Assembly (NCBI GenBank): GCA_020072585.1
Contig: JAIQGL010000029.1
Coordinates: 1-64,000, forward strand
Length of the DNA stretch: 64,000 nt
Source of the DNA: Terriglobia bacterium
Lineage (GTDB): Bacteria > Acidobacteriota > Terriglobia > Terriglobales > Acidobacteriaceae
Direction: 5' to 3'
Below are positions 32,686 to 41,081 of this stretch, one piece after another; within the stretch, counting starts at the first letter, position 1; every line of letters begins with the position of its first letter. Both the position numbers and the translations under genes were made by a program. The notes below the pieces were generated by a model. The model saw only the letters and a program-made list of their open reading frames with translations. It ran no database searches and had not been told where the DNA came from.

Positions 32686-33636
32686 TCAGGCTGTAACCAA
32701 GGTTTTCTTTTCTGTATCCCAGCGCCACTGCGCCTGTTCTCCGGACAGGTGCACACCGCCCAGCCATCGGTTGACGTGGCCTTGCATCTTGATCCAATCC
32801 GCTTTGCCTTCCAGCAGCTGGCGTCCGGCGTCCGTGATGGAGAATTCGTTTTTTGATGTCTCGACCAACGCAGGGTTTGGCCCGGCTGCGAGCCAGTCCA
32901 GGCGCAGATAGATGGACGAATCTCCCCATGGAACATCTTCTTGTTTGCTCGATTGCATATAAATTTCCTGCTTCTTGCGCTTGCCGGATGCAGCGGCCTG
33001 CAATACCTGGAGTTCAGTGCGCGCGAGCCCGTTTGTGGTGGAGGGGTACTCCTCAAGAAAGCGCACCAGCGCCGCGGCGAGGAACGGCATTTCAGGATGT
33101 TCCTGCGCAGAGATTGCCAGCAGTGCGCCCGGATCAGCAGAACGGAAGGCCAGCCATACTTCATTGGCGATGGATTTTTGCTCTTGCGTCACTCGTTTGC
33201 GCGTAGGGAAAAGGCGGGCCAGTTGCGGGCCGCTGAGCTGACCCAGTCCATAAAAGGGCCGCACGCCGGGATAAGCATTGATTTGGATAAGATGCAGATT
33301 GACTGCTCCCAGGTCCTGCTGCTTGAACCAATCCAGCAATTGCAGAAGCTGCAACTGGTCATAAAGATCGTGCTCGAACCAGAGCACAACGTCCTGGTGT
33401 TGGCGGAAGTTTTCCAGCGTGCGGTCGCGTGTGGCAAAGCTGGCGCGGAGTTTCTCTGGATCGCCGCATCCGAATTCGGCCAGCGCCTGGGCGCGAATGT
33501 CAGAGAGCTCATGCAGGGTTTCAGTCTGGGGCACAGGGCCATCGTGCAGAACGTCATTCCAGGCAAGATAGATTCCCGGGAACCTGACCTGGCGGAAGGT
33601 GGCGGTGACAGACTCGCCATTGGTGATGTGCAGCAT
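32686..33636 (-). CDS. DUF1835 domain-containing protein
   Basis: 316 residues from ATG 33636 (MLHITNGES). The first 125 residues show the DUF1835 pattern MLHITNGESV, IYLAWNDVLHDGPVP, and VVLWFEHDLYDQLQLLQLLD. The C-terminal third carries a helix-rich domain ending in WRWDTEKKTLV. The function of DUF1835 is not established. The gene is convergent with rseP. Confidence 0.8.
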   Translation of the reverse strand: MLHITNGESVTATFRQVRFPGIYLAWNDVLHDGPVPQTETLHELSDIRAQALAEFGCGDPEKLRASFATRDRTLENFRQHQDVVLWFEHDLYDQLQLLQLLDWFKQQDLGAVNLHLIQINAYPGVRPFYGLGQLSGPQLARLFPTRKRVTQEQKSIANEVWLAFRSADPGALLAISAQEHPEMPFLAAALVRFLEEYPSTTNGLARTELQVLQAAASGKRKKQEIYMQSSKQEDVPWGDSSIYLRLDWLAAGPNPALVETSKNEFSITDAGRQLLEGKADWIKMQGHVNRWLGGVHLSGEQAQWRWDTEKKTLVTA

Positions 33637-33654
33637 TATGAAAAGGCTAACACG

Positions 33655-33835
33655 GAGAGATTGCCAAAATCGCCGAAACTGCCAAAACACTGCCAAAATT
33701 GTAGCCCGAAAGCTTGCCACGGGAAGCGAACCTGATCCGCGATCATGATTGTTACCGTTCAATTTGGCTCAAATTTCGGTGATTTTTCGCAATTTTAGCG
33801 GTCCTGGCAATTGCCCTCATCGGCTAAACTGGTTG
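33655..33835. repeat. Intergenic GCCAAAAT-type repeats
   Basis: TTGCCAAAATCGCCGAAACT, GCCAAAACAC and TGCCAAAATTG follow each other at 33661-33690. Related units appear on the other strand at about 33775-33815 (GCTAAAATTGCGAAAAATC). The same motif type occurs at 6562-6600. The stretch also holds the promoters of the two divergent flanking genes. Confidence 0.45.
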
Positions 33836-33847
33836 CTACGGCATAGT

Positions 33848-34423
33848 ATGGTTTTCGTCCTCGACAATTACGACTCTTTTACCTACAACCTTGTCCAATA
33901 TCTTGGAGAGCTGGGCCAGAAGGTTGAGGTGCGGCGCAACGATCAGGTTACGCCACTGGATGTGGAAGCCATGCAGCCCAGCCATATTCTTATTTCTCCT
34001 GGGCCGTGCACACCACAAATGGCCGGCATCAGCATTGATCTGATCAAGCACTTCGCCGGCAAGAGACCTGTGCTGGGTGTTTGTCTGGGACATCAGGCGA
34101 TTGGAGCTGCGTTCGGCGGAAGCGTTGTCAGGGCTAAACAGCTCATGCACGGTAAAACCAGCAAGGTCCAGCACGATGGCAAGACGCTCTTTCAGAACGC
34201 ACCCCAACCTATGACGGCAACCCGCTATCATTCGCTCATCGTGGCTGAAGAGTGTCTTCCCAAAGAGCTGGAGATAAGTGCGGAAACTCGCGAAGCTGAT
34301 GGTACGCGCGTGATCATGGGGCTGCGGCATCGCCATTTTCCGGTGGAAGGCGTGCAGTTTCATCCGGAAAGCGTGCTGACGGAGTCAGGGAGATTGTTGC
34401 TGGAAAATTTCTTGGCGCTTTAA
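33848..34423 (+). CDS. Anthranilate/para-aminobenzoate synthase glutamine amidotransferase
   Basis: 191 residues from ATG 33848. [16 protein letters not shown] starts the class I amidotransferase; the nucleophile is Cys in [10 protein letters not shown], with His and Glu in [22 protein letters not shown] is the family motif. It supplies ammonia to the synthase subunit for tryptophan or folate. No TrpE/PabB gene is adjacent, so TrpG versus PabA cannot be decided. Confidence 0.93.
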   Translation: MVFVLDNYDSFTYNLVQYLGELGQKVEVRRNDQVTPLDVEAMQPSHILISPGPCTPQMAGISIDLIKHFAGKRPVLGVCLGHQAIGAAFGGSVVRAKQLMHGKTSKVQHDGKTLFQNAPQPMTATRYHSLIVAEECLPKELEISAETREADGTRVIMGLRHRHFPVEGVQFHPESVLTESGRLLLENFLAL

Positions 34424-34638
34424 TTTTTGTCGCTCTGCTCCACCCCGCTCAAGTGTTGTGCCAGCCTGCGAGATTTCTTTGGCGCTTGAAGCGAGCGGCT
34501 CGGCGCGCAAGCCGGCCCCGCCGCAGGTTCTGCTTTCCTGCCCACCGCTGAAGATGGTTTATCGAGAAAATCCCATCAAGATTCCAGCTGCATAGGCTAA
34601 AATCAGGCCAACGGGCCCTTGGTATCTGGAGGCCAGCG

Positions 34639-34962
34639 ATGGCGCAACCACAGCCGGACAAACGATCAACCCGGCGGTTTTCGCTCGATTTGCCGATCTC
34701 GGTAAAATTTCTGGATAACGGCAGGCGCGAACTGTCCGGGCGCACACGCGATGTGAGTTCGCGCGGCGTATTCATGTATCTGGATACAGAGATTGCGGCT
34801 GGAGCGGCCATCGAATTCGTGATGACACTGCCTTCTGAAATTACGCTTTCTGATCCCATCCGCGTACGCTGCACGGGCAAGGTCCTGCGGGTGGATAAAA
34901 CGGCACAGCAGCAAGGTGTTGCCATAACGATCGCAAAGTACGATTTTATGAGCGAGGAGTAG
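34639..34962 (+). CDS. PilZ-domain protein
   Basis: 107 residues, one PilZ domain: KRSTRRFSLDLPISVKF carries the RxxxR motif and TRDVSSRGVFMY the DxSxxG motif, both needed for cyclic-di-GMP binding. GGAGG lies six bases before the ATG. The next gene overlaps its end region through a shared ribosome site (GAGGAG within its last codons), so the two are likely co-translated. Confidence 0.88.
   Translation: MAQPQPDKRSTRRFSLDLPISVKFLDNGRRELSGRTRDVSSRGVFMYLDTEIAAGAAIEFVMTLPSEITLSDPIRVRCTGKVLRVDKTAQQQGVAITIAKYDFMSEE
34954..34959 (+). promoter_or_regulatory. Ribosome binding site that points to a CTG start
   Basis: GAGGAG at 34954-34959 lies exactly nine bases before CTG at 34969. The frame from this CTG encodes a typical signal peptide, while no ATG, GTG or TTG is present in frame before the mature protein. 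Confidence 0.55.
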
Positions 34963-34968
34963 CGCGTT

Positions 34969-35979
34969 CTGTCAAACAACCTGTCCGCAATCGTAAGAAA
35001 GGCGTGGCCTGGATGGGCCGCGCTCCTTTTATTCTGCACTCCCGCAGGGGCACAAACAGTGCCACCGATTGGTGAGCTCTTTGCCTCAGATACCGGCAGC
35101 TCCAGTTCCATGCAGCTGGCGGGCTCGGGGATGAACGTGCTCTCCGGCTCTGAGTTGTCAGCAGGCATTGCCCCGGCGACGCTCAAATTGTTCCGTGGCG
35201 GCCAGGTGCGCATCTGCCCGCGTAGCGGTCTAAGTGTGACAGCAAACGGCCAGGGACTTATGCTGGCTACAGGCGCAGGCGCCGTTGAGGTTGATTACCA
35301 GTTGAACCAGAAGGTGGCTGACGTTTTGATTACACCAGATTTCAACGTCATGATGGTGGGGCCGGGCACCTTCCATTTCGCGCTGGGAGTGAACAAACGA
35401 GGCGACACATGCGTGAAACCCTTGCCGGGAAATGCTTCTGAAGTTACATTCACAGAGTTGCTGGGAACAGGTGTCTACAAAGCCCAGCCGAACCAGAGTG
35501 CGGTTTTCCAGGGCGGGAAACTGGAGTCACCCGCGGCTTTAACCAGCGAGTGTGGCTGTCCTCCAGGCCCCCCGGTCGTGCAGGCAGAAGCACAGCCAAG
35601 TCCAACACCTGCTCCTGCCACGGAAAACAACACAAATGCCAAGCCTGCGGAGCGGGTTGCGGTGGCCAGCAATGAACCCACATCGCCTTTGCCGCCGGAC
35701 AAACCAGGACAGGTCCATGTTCAGGTGGATGCTCCCTTTGTATTCAGCGCCCGGTCTGAACCACGGCCTTATTCAGTGGCAAAAGTGCAGTTTTCTTCGC
35801 TGCCCAATGTTTATTTTGTGCAAGAAAAGGTCGATCCGGTCGTTCTTATTGAAAAGCAGCCAGAAGTGTCTTTAAAAGCGGAAGCTCAGCCACCCAAGCC
35901 CGAGGAAAAGCCAAAGAAAGAAAAAAAGGGTTTCATGGGACGGGTGAAAGGCTTTTTTGGCTCTTTGTTTCATCGTTAA
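34969..35979 (+). CDS. Secreted protein with beta-rich domain; probable CTG start
   Basis: 336 residues if translation begins at CTG 34969; otherwise a GTG at 35059 would start after the signal. The N-terminus is a signal peptide (IVRKAWPGWAALLLFCTPAG, cleavage after AGA). A beta-rich FecR-like region follows (KLFRGGQVRICPRSGLSVTA, LITPDFNVMMVGPGTFHFAL), then a CGCPPGPP turn, a Pro/Thr/Glu-rich linker and a basic tail (KPKKEKKGFMGRVKGFFGS). Role unknown; a TonB-family protein is encoded next. Confidence 0.65.
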   Translation: MSNNLSAIVRKAWPGWAALLLFCTPAGAQTVPPIGELFASDTGSSSSMQLAGSGMNVLSGSELSAGIAPATLKLFRGGQVRICPRSGLSVTANGQGLMLATGAGAVEVDYQLNQKVADVLITPDFNVMMVGPGTFHFALGVNKRGDTCVKPLPGNASEVTFTELLGTGVYKAQPNQSAVFQGGKLESPAALTSECGCPPGPPVVQAEAQPSPTPAPATENNTNAKPAERVAVASNEPTSPLPPDKPGQVHVQVDAPFVFSARSEPRPYSVAKVQFSSLPNVYFVQEKVDPVVLIEKQPEVSLKAEAQPPKPEEKPKKEKKGFMGRVKGFFGSLFHR

Positions 35980-36073
35980 GTTGTTGCCCAGTGAGGAATT
36001 AGGTAGACTAACTTTAGCCCAATACACCATTGTGAAACTTTTGACGCAGCAAGACGTCTATACTAGATAAGTT

Positions 36074-36970
36074 ATGCCTTTGCCCGATCCAAAGAACCAG
36101 CCGAACCCGGAGGCCGCGGATCCACAGGCTTCCCAGCAGTCAGTGGTGAAGTTTGCCAAGGACCAACCGCAAAGCGGCGTGATTATGCCCACGATGCTGG
36201 GTGTGGGTTATGGCACATATCAACAGCGTCCGGAAAATTTTCTCCTGTCGTTTGTGGCCCAAGGGGCAGGTATCGCGTTGCTGTTGTGGCTTACGCACAT
36301 CGCAGTCCCGTCGAGGATCATTCCGCCCACAACAGCGAATTCCGTTGAATTGGCGCCGTATATTCCCATGAAGGTCGGCAAAGGTGGCCCCAGCGGCGGT
36401 GGTGGCGGAGATGCCAGCAAGCTGAAAGCTTCAACCGGTACGCCTCCAAAGGCCGCGAAGCAGCAATTTACTCCGCCCACGGTTTTGCCGCAACAGAAGA
36501 GCAAGCTGATGATTGAGCCAACCGTGGTTGCCGATCTTAAAATTCCACCCAGCGCGCAACTGGGCGATCCCCTTTCAAAACTTATGACGCCCTCCAATGG
36601 AATTGGCGTCGGCGGTGGAATCGGCAGCGGCAATGGCGGTGGCGTTGGATCAGGGCACGGCGGTCCAGGCGTTGGACCGGGCATCTTTCACGTGGGTGAC
36701 GGAGTGAGCGCGCCACGAGCCATCTACACTCCCGAACCTGAATTTTCTGAAGAAGCGCGTAAGGCCAAATATCAGGGAGTGGTGGTATTGAATATCATCG
36801 TGGGAACGGATGGCCGCGTACACAACCCTCGCGTGGTGCGCTCCCTGGGAATGGGTCTGGATGAGAAAGCCATTGAAGGCGTAAAGACCTGGAAATTCGA
36901 CCCCTCAAAGAAAGACGGCCGTGCGGTTGCGGTGGAGATGAATATCGAAGTCGCCTTCAACCTGTACTAA
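36074..36970 (+). CDS. TonB-family energy transducer
   Basis: 298 residues. A single transmembrane segment is near 55-75 (LSFVAQGAGIALLLWLTHIA), the middle is Pro/Gly rich with a GGIGSGNGGGVGSGHGG run at about 178-195, and residues 215-298 form the TonB C-terminal domain (YTPEPEFSEEARKAKYQG, VVLNIIVGTDGRVHNPRVV). It would connect proton motive force to outer-membrane receptors, though no ExbB/ExbD or TonB-dependent receptor is in this window. Confidence 0.9.
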   Translation: MPLPDPKNQPNPEAADPQASQQSVVKFAKDQPQSGVIMPTMLGVGYGTYQQRPENFLLSFVAQGAGIALLLWLTHIAVPSRIIPPTTANSVELAPYIPMKVGKGGPSGGGGGDASKLKASTGTPPKAAKQQFTPPTVLPQQKSKLMIEPTVVADLKIPPSAQLGDPLSKLMTPSNGIGVGGGIGSGNGGGVGSGHGGPGVGPGIFHVGDGVSAPRAIYTPEPEFSEEARKAKYQGVVVLNIIVGTDGRVHNPRVVRSLGMGLDEKAIEGVKTWKFDPSKKDGRAVAVEMNIEVAFNLY

Positions 36971-36990
36971 ACAGAGTTCTGCGAGAAAAA

Positions 36991-37029
36991 TTAAAAGGAG
37001 ATGCGATTTGCATCTCCTTTTAATTTTTT
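36991..37029. terminator. Bidirectional intrinsic terminator
   Basis: A perfect 14-bp stem (36991-37004 with 37010-37023) and a 5-nt loop, followed by TTTTTT on the plus strand and preceded by AAAAA, so it ends both the TonB-family gene and the opposing DksA-type gene. Confidence 0.9.
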
Positions 37030-37055
37030 GCGTAAATGGTTCCTGGCCCGGCGTG

Positions 37056-37460
37056 TTAGTCGTGGGCTTCTTCTTCCAACTGGCCCTTTTCCAGTTTCTC
37101 CTGGCACTCAATGCAATAGCGCGTCCAAGGCACGGCTTCCAGCCTCTTGGCGTTGATTTCATTACCGCAGCTTACACACTCGCCAAAAGCGCCTTCGCGG
37201 ATCCGCTGGAGAGCGGTTTCCACCATCGCCAGGAGCTGCCGGTCATTATTGCTCTGAGAAAAGAGAAACTCTTTGGTATAGGAACTGGCTGCGCGGTCGG
37301 CAATGTCCTGCGCCGTGTCCTGGTCGGCAATGCGGCCGTCTTCTTCAGTCCGGCTCACCATTTTCCGCAGGCTCACTTGCCGTTCTTCCAGCCGTTTCTT
37401 GAATGTTTCGAGCTTCTTCTTGTCCATGTGTTTTGATAAATGATTGATTTTAGTCGCCAT
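37056..37460 (-). CDS. DksA/TraR-type zinc-finger protein
   Basis: 134 residues from ATG 37460; ATG 37427 is an alternative. Two long helices (KKLETFKKRLEERQVSLRKM, and the next around residue 60) form the coiled-coil finger, followed by CVSCGNEI-x13-CIEC, the four-Cys zinc finger. Such proteins bind RNA polymerase through the secondary channel; the acidic tip DxxDxA is DQDTAQDIAD here. It may act with ppGpp in stress response. It ends at the shared terminator. Confidence 0.88.
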   Translation of the reverse strand: MATKINHLSKHMDKKKLETFKKRLEERQVSLRKMVSRTEEDGRIADQDTAQDIADRAASSYTKEFLFSQSNNDRQLLAMVETALQRIREGAFGECVSCGNEINAKRLEAVPWTRYCIECQEKLEKGQLEEEAHD

Positions 37461-37548
37461 ATATATAACCGTCAAATGATGTGGAACGACGATTAGATGC
37501 ACCAAAGCGTCCACGAGTCACCAAAGCGTGAGACAAATTAACGCAAAC

Positions 37549-37576
37549 CAAAAAAGCGGCCTTGTTGAGGGCCGCT
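37549..37576 (-). terminator. Intrinsic terminator on the minus strand
   Basis: Stem AGCGGCC (37555-37561) / GGCCGCT (37570-37576), loop of eight, followed on the minus strand by TTTTTT (37555-37550). It would end a transcript coming from the right, possibly the NtrC-type gene or a small RNA. Confidence 0.65.
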
Positions 37577-37897
37577 CTTTAGTAAAAGAGGCTTGGAGGG
37601 GAAGGGAAAATCTCTCAGGGAAGGCGATGTTCGATGCAGTCTCGACGCAAGCCGAGACACACGGATTGAAGAAGTCTCAATTCTTGGAAGAAGGTTGAAG
37701 TCATTAAATTTTACGGCCTCTTTTGTATGCCTATGTATAAGCAACTCACAAACCAAAGCTTTTTCTACGCTCACGGAGGAGAGCGGGTAGGGGAATTATC
37801 ATTTTATTTTCTTACGCTTAGGAAAACATTCGCGGTAAAAGGCTTGATTTTATGTTGCGAAAAAAGGATTAAGTAAGTTGGCATCATAATGCCACTT
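37577..37897. other. Gene-free region before the terminator; possible small RNA
   Basis: No credible gene. On the minus strand the transcript would contain the hairpin GTCTCG/CGAGAC (about 37640-37660) and end at the terminator at 37549. Either a long 3' tail of the NtrC-type message or a separate small RNA is possible. Confidence 0.35.
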
Positions 37898-39358
37898 CTA
37901 GGCCTCTTCATGCTTAGACAGGGCCTTGGTCTGCTCTTCCATGGCTTTAAGCTTGTTCAATAGAGCTTTGTAACTGATCTTCAGAATCTTGGCAGCCTGG
38001 CGGCGATTCCAGCGTGTCTGGGCCAAAACACGCTCAATGGCTTCGCGTTCCGCCTGCATGGCAGCCCGTTTTCCGATCTCCAGCAGTGAAGGCATTTCCA
38101 TTTCGGCACCATTGCTGGACTGCACCGCGGAAACAGGAGTCTCAGTAACAGCCGGCGGTGTTGTCATCCCGCCAAAAGAGGTAACAATTGGCTTATGCGT
38201 GGAAAGCTCACGAATGATCTGCGCCTCATTCCCCACGATCACATAACGCTTCACCATGTTTTCCAGCTCACGAATGTTTCCCGGCCAGGCATATTCCATC
38301 ATGCGGCTTACGGCGTATTCGCTGAACATGGACGGCTTTTTGCCATAGTGTTCGCTGTATTTTTCCAGAAAATATTTCAGGAAGACGGGAATCTCTTCAC
38401 GCCGCTCACGCAGCGGAGGAATGTGGATAGTGACAACATTCAGGCGATAGAAAAGGTCTTCGCGAAAAACGCCTTCTTCCACCGCGCGCTCCAGCGGTTT
38501 ATTGGTGGCTGCAAGGACGCGAACATCCACCTGAACATCACGCTTTCCGCCGAGACGTGAAAACTCATGGTCCTGTAGCACGTGGAGCAGCTTGGCCTGC
38601 AAGGCAGGATGCATCTCACTGATCTCGTCGAGAAAAATTGTTCCGCCGTTGGCTTGTTCGAATTTGCCCAGCTTCTGCCGGTTTGCGCCGGTGAACGCGC
38701 CAGCCTCATAACCAAAGAGTTCGCTTTCCAGCAGTTCATGCGGGATAGCGGCGCAGTTTACTTTGACGAACGGTTTGTCACAGCGCGACGATTCGGCATA
38801 CACCATGCGCGCCACCACTTCCTTGCCCGTGCCGCTTTCACCGCGGATGAGCACCGTGGCCGTGGTGTCCGCCACCTGCTCGATGGTCATCTTTACTTCC
38901 ATCATCTTTGGACTGGTGCCAAAGAGCATGGTGAAATCGCTCTGGCGCCGTACCTGCTCCCGCAACTGCGTTACTTCAGAATGCAGACGCTGATTGTCCA
39001 GCACTTTGCCGATGCGCACATCGAGTTCTTTGGGATCGACCGGTTTGCTGAGGTAGTCGTCAGCGCCAAGCTTGGAAGCCCTGAAAATCAACTCCGGATC
39101 TTTGCTGGCGGAGAGGACCATGATAGCAACCGAAGGTTTGATCTGCTTGAGGCGTTGCAGTGTTTCAGCGCCTGCCTCGCCGTCCATGGTAGTTTCCACC
39201 AGCACAAGAACAGGGTCAAAGGAACGAAAGACGCGCAATGCTTCCTGCTCACTGGATGCGACCGTGACCTCAAAGTTACGGCGCGAAAGATGCGCAGCCA
39301 GATATCTGGCCATGGCCACGTCATCATCCACGATCAGCACACGGGGCTTCTGATTCAT
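37898..39358 (-). CDS. NtrC-type sigma-54 activator with Glu in place of the receiver Asp
   Basis: 486 residues. Receiver domain 1-120, with acidic pocket Asp11-13, but the phosphoacceptor position reads VLVETTMDG, i.e. Glu55 instead of Asp; the conserved Ser (VLSAS) and Lys (LSKPVD) remain. AAA+ domain about 145-385 with Walker A GESGTGKE and the sigma-54 contact loop GAFTGA. Fis-type helix-turn-helix at the end (NRRQAAKILKISYKALLNKL). The Glu may mimic phosphorylation and leave the protein constantly active. No histidine kinase is adjacent. Confidence 0.92.
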   Translation of the reverse strand: MNQKPRVLIVDDDVAMARYLAAHLSRRNFEVTVASSEQEALRVFRSFDPVLVLVETTMDGEAGAETLQRLKQIKPSVAIMVLSASKDPELIFRASKLGADDYLSKPVDPKELDVRIGKVLDNQRLHSEVTQLREQVRRQSDFTMLFGTSPKMMEVKMTIEQVADTTATVLIRGESGTGKEVVARMVYAESSRCDKPFVKVNCAAIPHELLESELFGYEAGAFTGANRQKLGKFEQANGGTIFLDEISEMHPALQAKLLHVLQDHEFSRLGGKRDVQVDVRVLAATNKPLERAVEEGVFREDLFYRLNVVTIHIPPLRERREEIPVFLKYFLEKYSEHYGKKPSMFSEYAVSRMMEYAWPGNIRELENMVKRYVIVGNEAQIIRELSTHKPIVTSFGGMTTPPAVTETPVSAVQSSNGAEMEMPSLLEIGKRAAMQAEREAIERVLAQTRWNRRQAAKILKISYKALLNKLKAMEEQTKALSKHEEA

Positions 39359-39520
39359 CCCTGCTCCTACCTCTTTTGATGGAAAGCCTACAACAAGGTC
39401 AGGTGAACGGAGGTTACCTGCCGGGGCGTATCAACGCCTGCAGACATTGTACTCTGATTCCATTTTCGAGCATCTGGATGCCTAATACGAGCCCATTTGA
39501 CTGGTTTTTTCTGTGAAAAT

Positions 39521-39552
39521 GGCAAAAAGGACTCTTTGTGGTCCTTTTTGCC
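39521..39552 (-). terminator. Terminator hairpin downstream of the GvpL/GvpF-like gene
   Basis: A perfect 12-bp stem (GGCAAAAAGGAC / GTCCTTTTTGCC) with an 8-nt loop lies 29 bases after the stop of the minus-strand gene; ATTTTC follows on that strand. The T-run is short. Confidence 0.6.
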
Positions 39553-39581
39553 TCAATCTGAGTAGATGCTTTGGATCTTGA

Positions 39582-40310
39582 TTAGGAGGATCGCTTGCCG
39601 GAAATAAAATGGTACGGAGGCCAGGGGCCGCTCATCACCACTTCAATACCAGGCAGGTGACGGGTGGCCATCTGATAGCGGTTCTGGTATTTTTCAACTT
39701 TTTTGTGGTCAATCAGGTGGGCGATATCGATCAGCATTCCCCCGGAATCGATCTTGCGGCAGCAAACGTCCTGGTCAAGCGGGGAGAAGATCTTATGGAC
39801 CTGGACGGAAAGGGCCCGCGCCTTGGTTTGTCGCTCACGTTGTCGGACGGCTTTTTCGCGAAGTTTGCTGAGGTATTCACTGCCGACGGTAGCCGGAAGT
39901 TCAATCTCTTCCAGCGCTTCGCGCAGAGAACCGTCTTTAATGAGCAGTTTCAGATGCATTTCCGCCTTGCCCTTGAGCTTGGTGACACTTTCCAAGAAGC
40001 CCTTGCGGTTAATGCGGACAGCCCGGCGAAGGGATTCATCGGTATCAAAGACCGTCCCAAAGCGAAAGGGCAGCACGGTTGTGCGTTTAAAGCATTCGCT
40101 GACTACATGCGCATGCTGTAGCAGGGCTTTCTGACCAAGATCACCGGTGGGAATATATTCGCTTACCAGAACGGAGAAATCCCCGCTGGGATACGCGAAA
40201 ATCTGTGCGTCTGCAATGCCTTTAAGACCTTCTACGGGGACGGGACGACGTGCGCGAATACCACCTTGAACTGCCTGCTGCTCAACGATGCAGTATGCGT
40301 ACCATGCCAT
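39582..40310 (-). CDS. GvpL/GvpF-family protein, orphan
   Basis: 242 residues. The N-terminus MAWYAYCIVEQQ and the segments FSVLVSEYIP, HAHVVSECFKRTTVLPFRFG and FLESVTKLKGKAEMHLKLLI fit the GvpL/GvpF family, minor gas-vesicle proteins that act in vesicle assembly. No gvpA, gvpN or other gas vesicle gene is in the window. Lone GvpL/F proteins are also seen in non-floating bacteria, with unknown role. It lies beside the NtrC-type activator and an orphan HisKA-like protein on the same strand. Confidence 0.85.
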   Translation of the reverse strand: MAWYAYCIVEQQAVQGGIRARRPVPVEGLKGIADAQIFAYPSGDFSVLVSEYIPTGDLGQKALLQHAHVVSECFKRTTVLPFRFGTVFDTDESLRRAVRINRKGFLESVTKLKGKAEMHLKLLIKDGSLREALEEIELPATVGSEYLSKLREKAVRQRERQTKARALSVQVHKIFSPLDQDVCCRKIDSGGMLIDIAHLIDHKKVEKYQNRYQMATRHLPGIEVVMSGPWPPYHFISGKRSS

Positions 40311-40518
40311 GAGGGAGCTTCTCCTGTCGGAAAAACGATTACGGGCCGGCGTGATTTGTTAAAAAATCGAGCGAAGTTTTACAGCGAAGAGCTTCTAACC
40401 AGCGCCAGCGGGTTTTCCAGCGCTAAAACGTATCCTAAGCTGAGACTGGAAGAAATGCAACAGAGACTGTGCACGGAAACGCAAGAAATCGTGGGTTGTG
40501 CGTAGGTGTGCGTAAAGA

Positions 40519-40767
40519 TTACGCGGCTGAGGCTGCATCCGCGCGAGACGCTATTATATGAACCCTTTTGTTTTCATTGATTTGATTCGCATTTTTGAGG
40601 ATTTGAGAGATATGAGAAGCCTCATGATCGGCAAGCTGGAGATAGCGTTTAATTTCCTGGTCATCTGTTCGCGCCGCCGCCAGGTAGAGAGCATTGCGGA
40701 TGGCGGCCAATGGACTGTTGATTTCATGCTTCAGCTCTCCGATCAATTGCTGTTTGGTAAGCGCCAT
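40519..40767 (-). CDS. Stand-alone HisKA-like (DHp) domain protein
   Basis: 82 residues from ATG 40767, which has GGAGG eleven bases upstream. The core ELKHEINSPLAAIRNALYLA is the H-box of HisKA histidine kinases with candidate phospho-His14, followed by a second helix (IKRYLQLADHEASHISQILK). No ATP-binding (HATPase) domain follows; the protein ends 20 residues later. It may receive phosphate from another kinase or form mixed dimers. The neighbouring NtrC-type regulator is a possible partner by position. Confidence 0.7.
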   Translation of the reverse strand: MALTKQQLIGELKHEINSPLAAIRNALYLAAARTDDQEIKRYLQLADHEASHISQILKNANQINENKRVHIIASRADAASAA

Positions 40768-41081
40768 CTTAATATTTACCTCCATTCGATTTCCTGGTAG
40801 TGCAAGCGGTGAACCAAAGCAGCCGGATCGCCATAAGTTTCCTAAATAAGGAGCGGCTTATGCAAAGCGCAGCAGGAAAAGTGTATCTACCTGCCTTTGA
40901 TTGGTGTTGGCATGCCGCATGGTCCAAGTGGCAATCCCCCGCCTGACCGGGCATACCCTGTACATTTGGCCATTGGCGGGTAAAAAGAACAGGCACTTCC
41001 GTAAGTTTCCCTGAGGCGGGTGACGGCATCTCACAAAGTGCTGGTTGGAGCGCCTTGCTGTTGGGGGTAAACGCTAGAGAA

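Noticed and set aside
34449-35213. Minus-strand open frame of 254 codons
   Set aside because: It overlaps the PilZ gene and the signal peptide of the next gene, both of which have clear motifs and ribosome sites.
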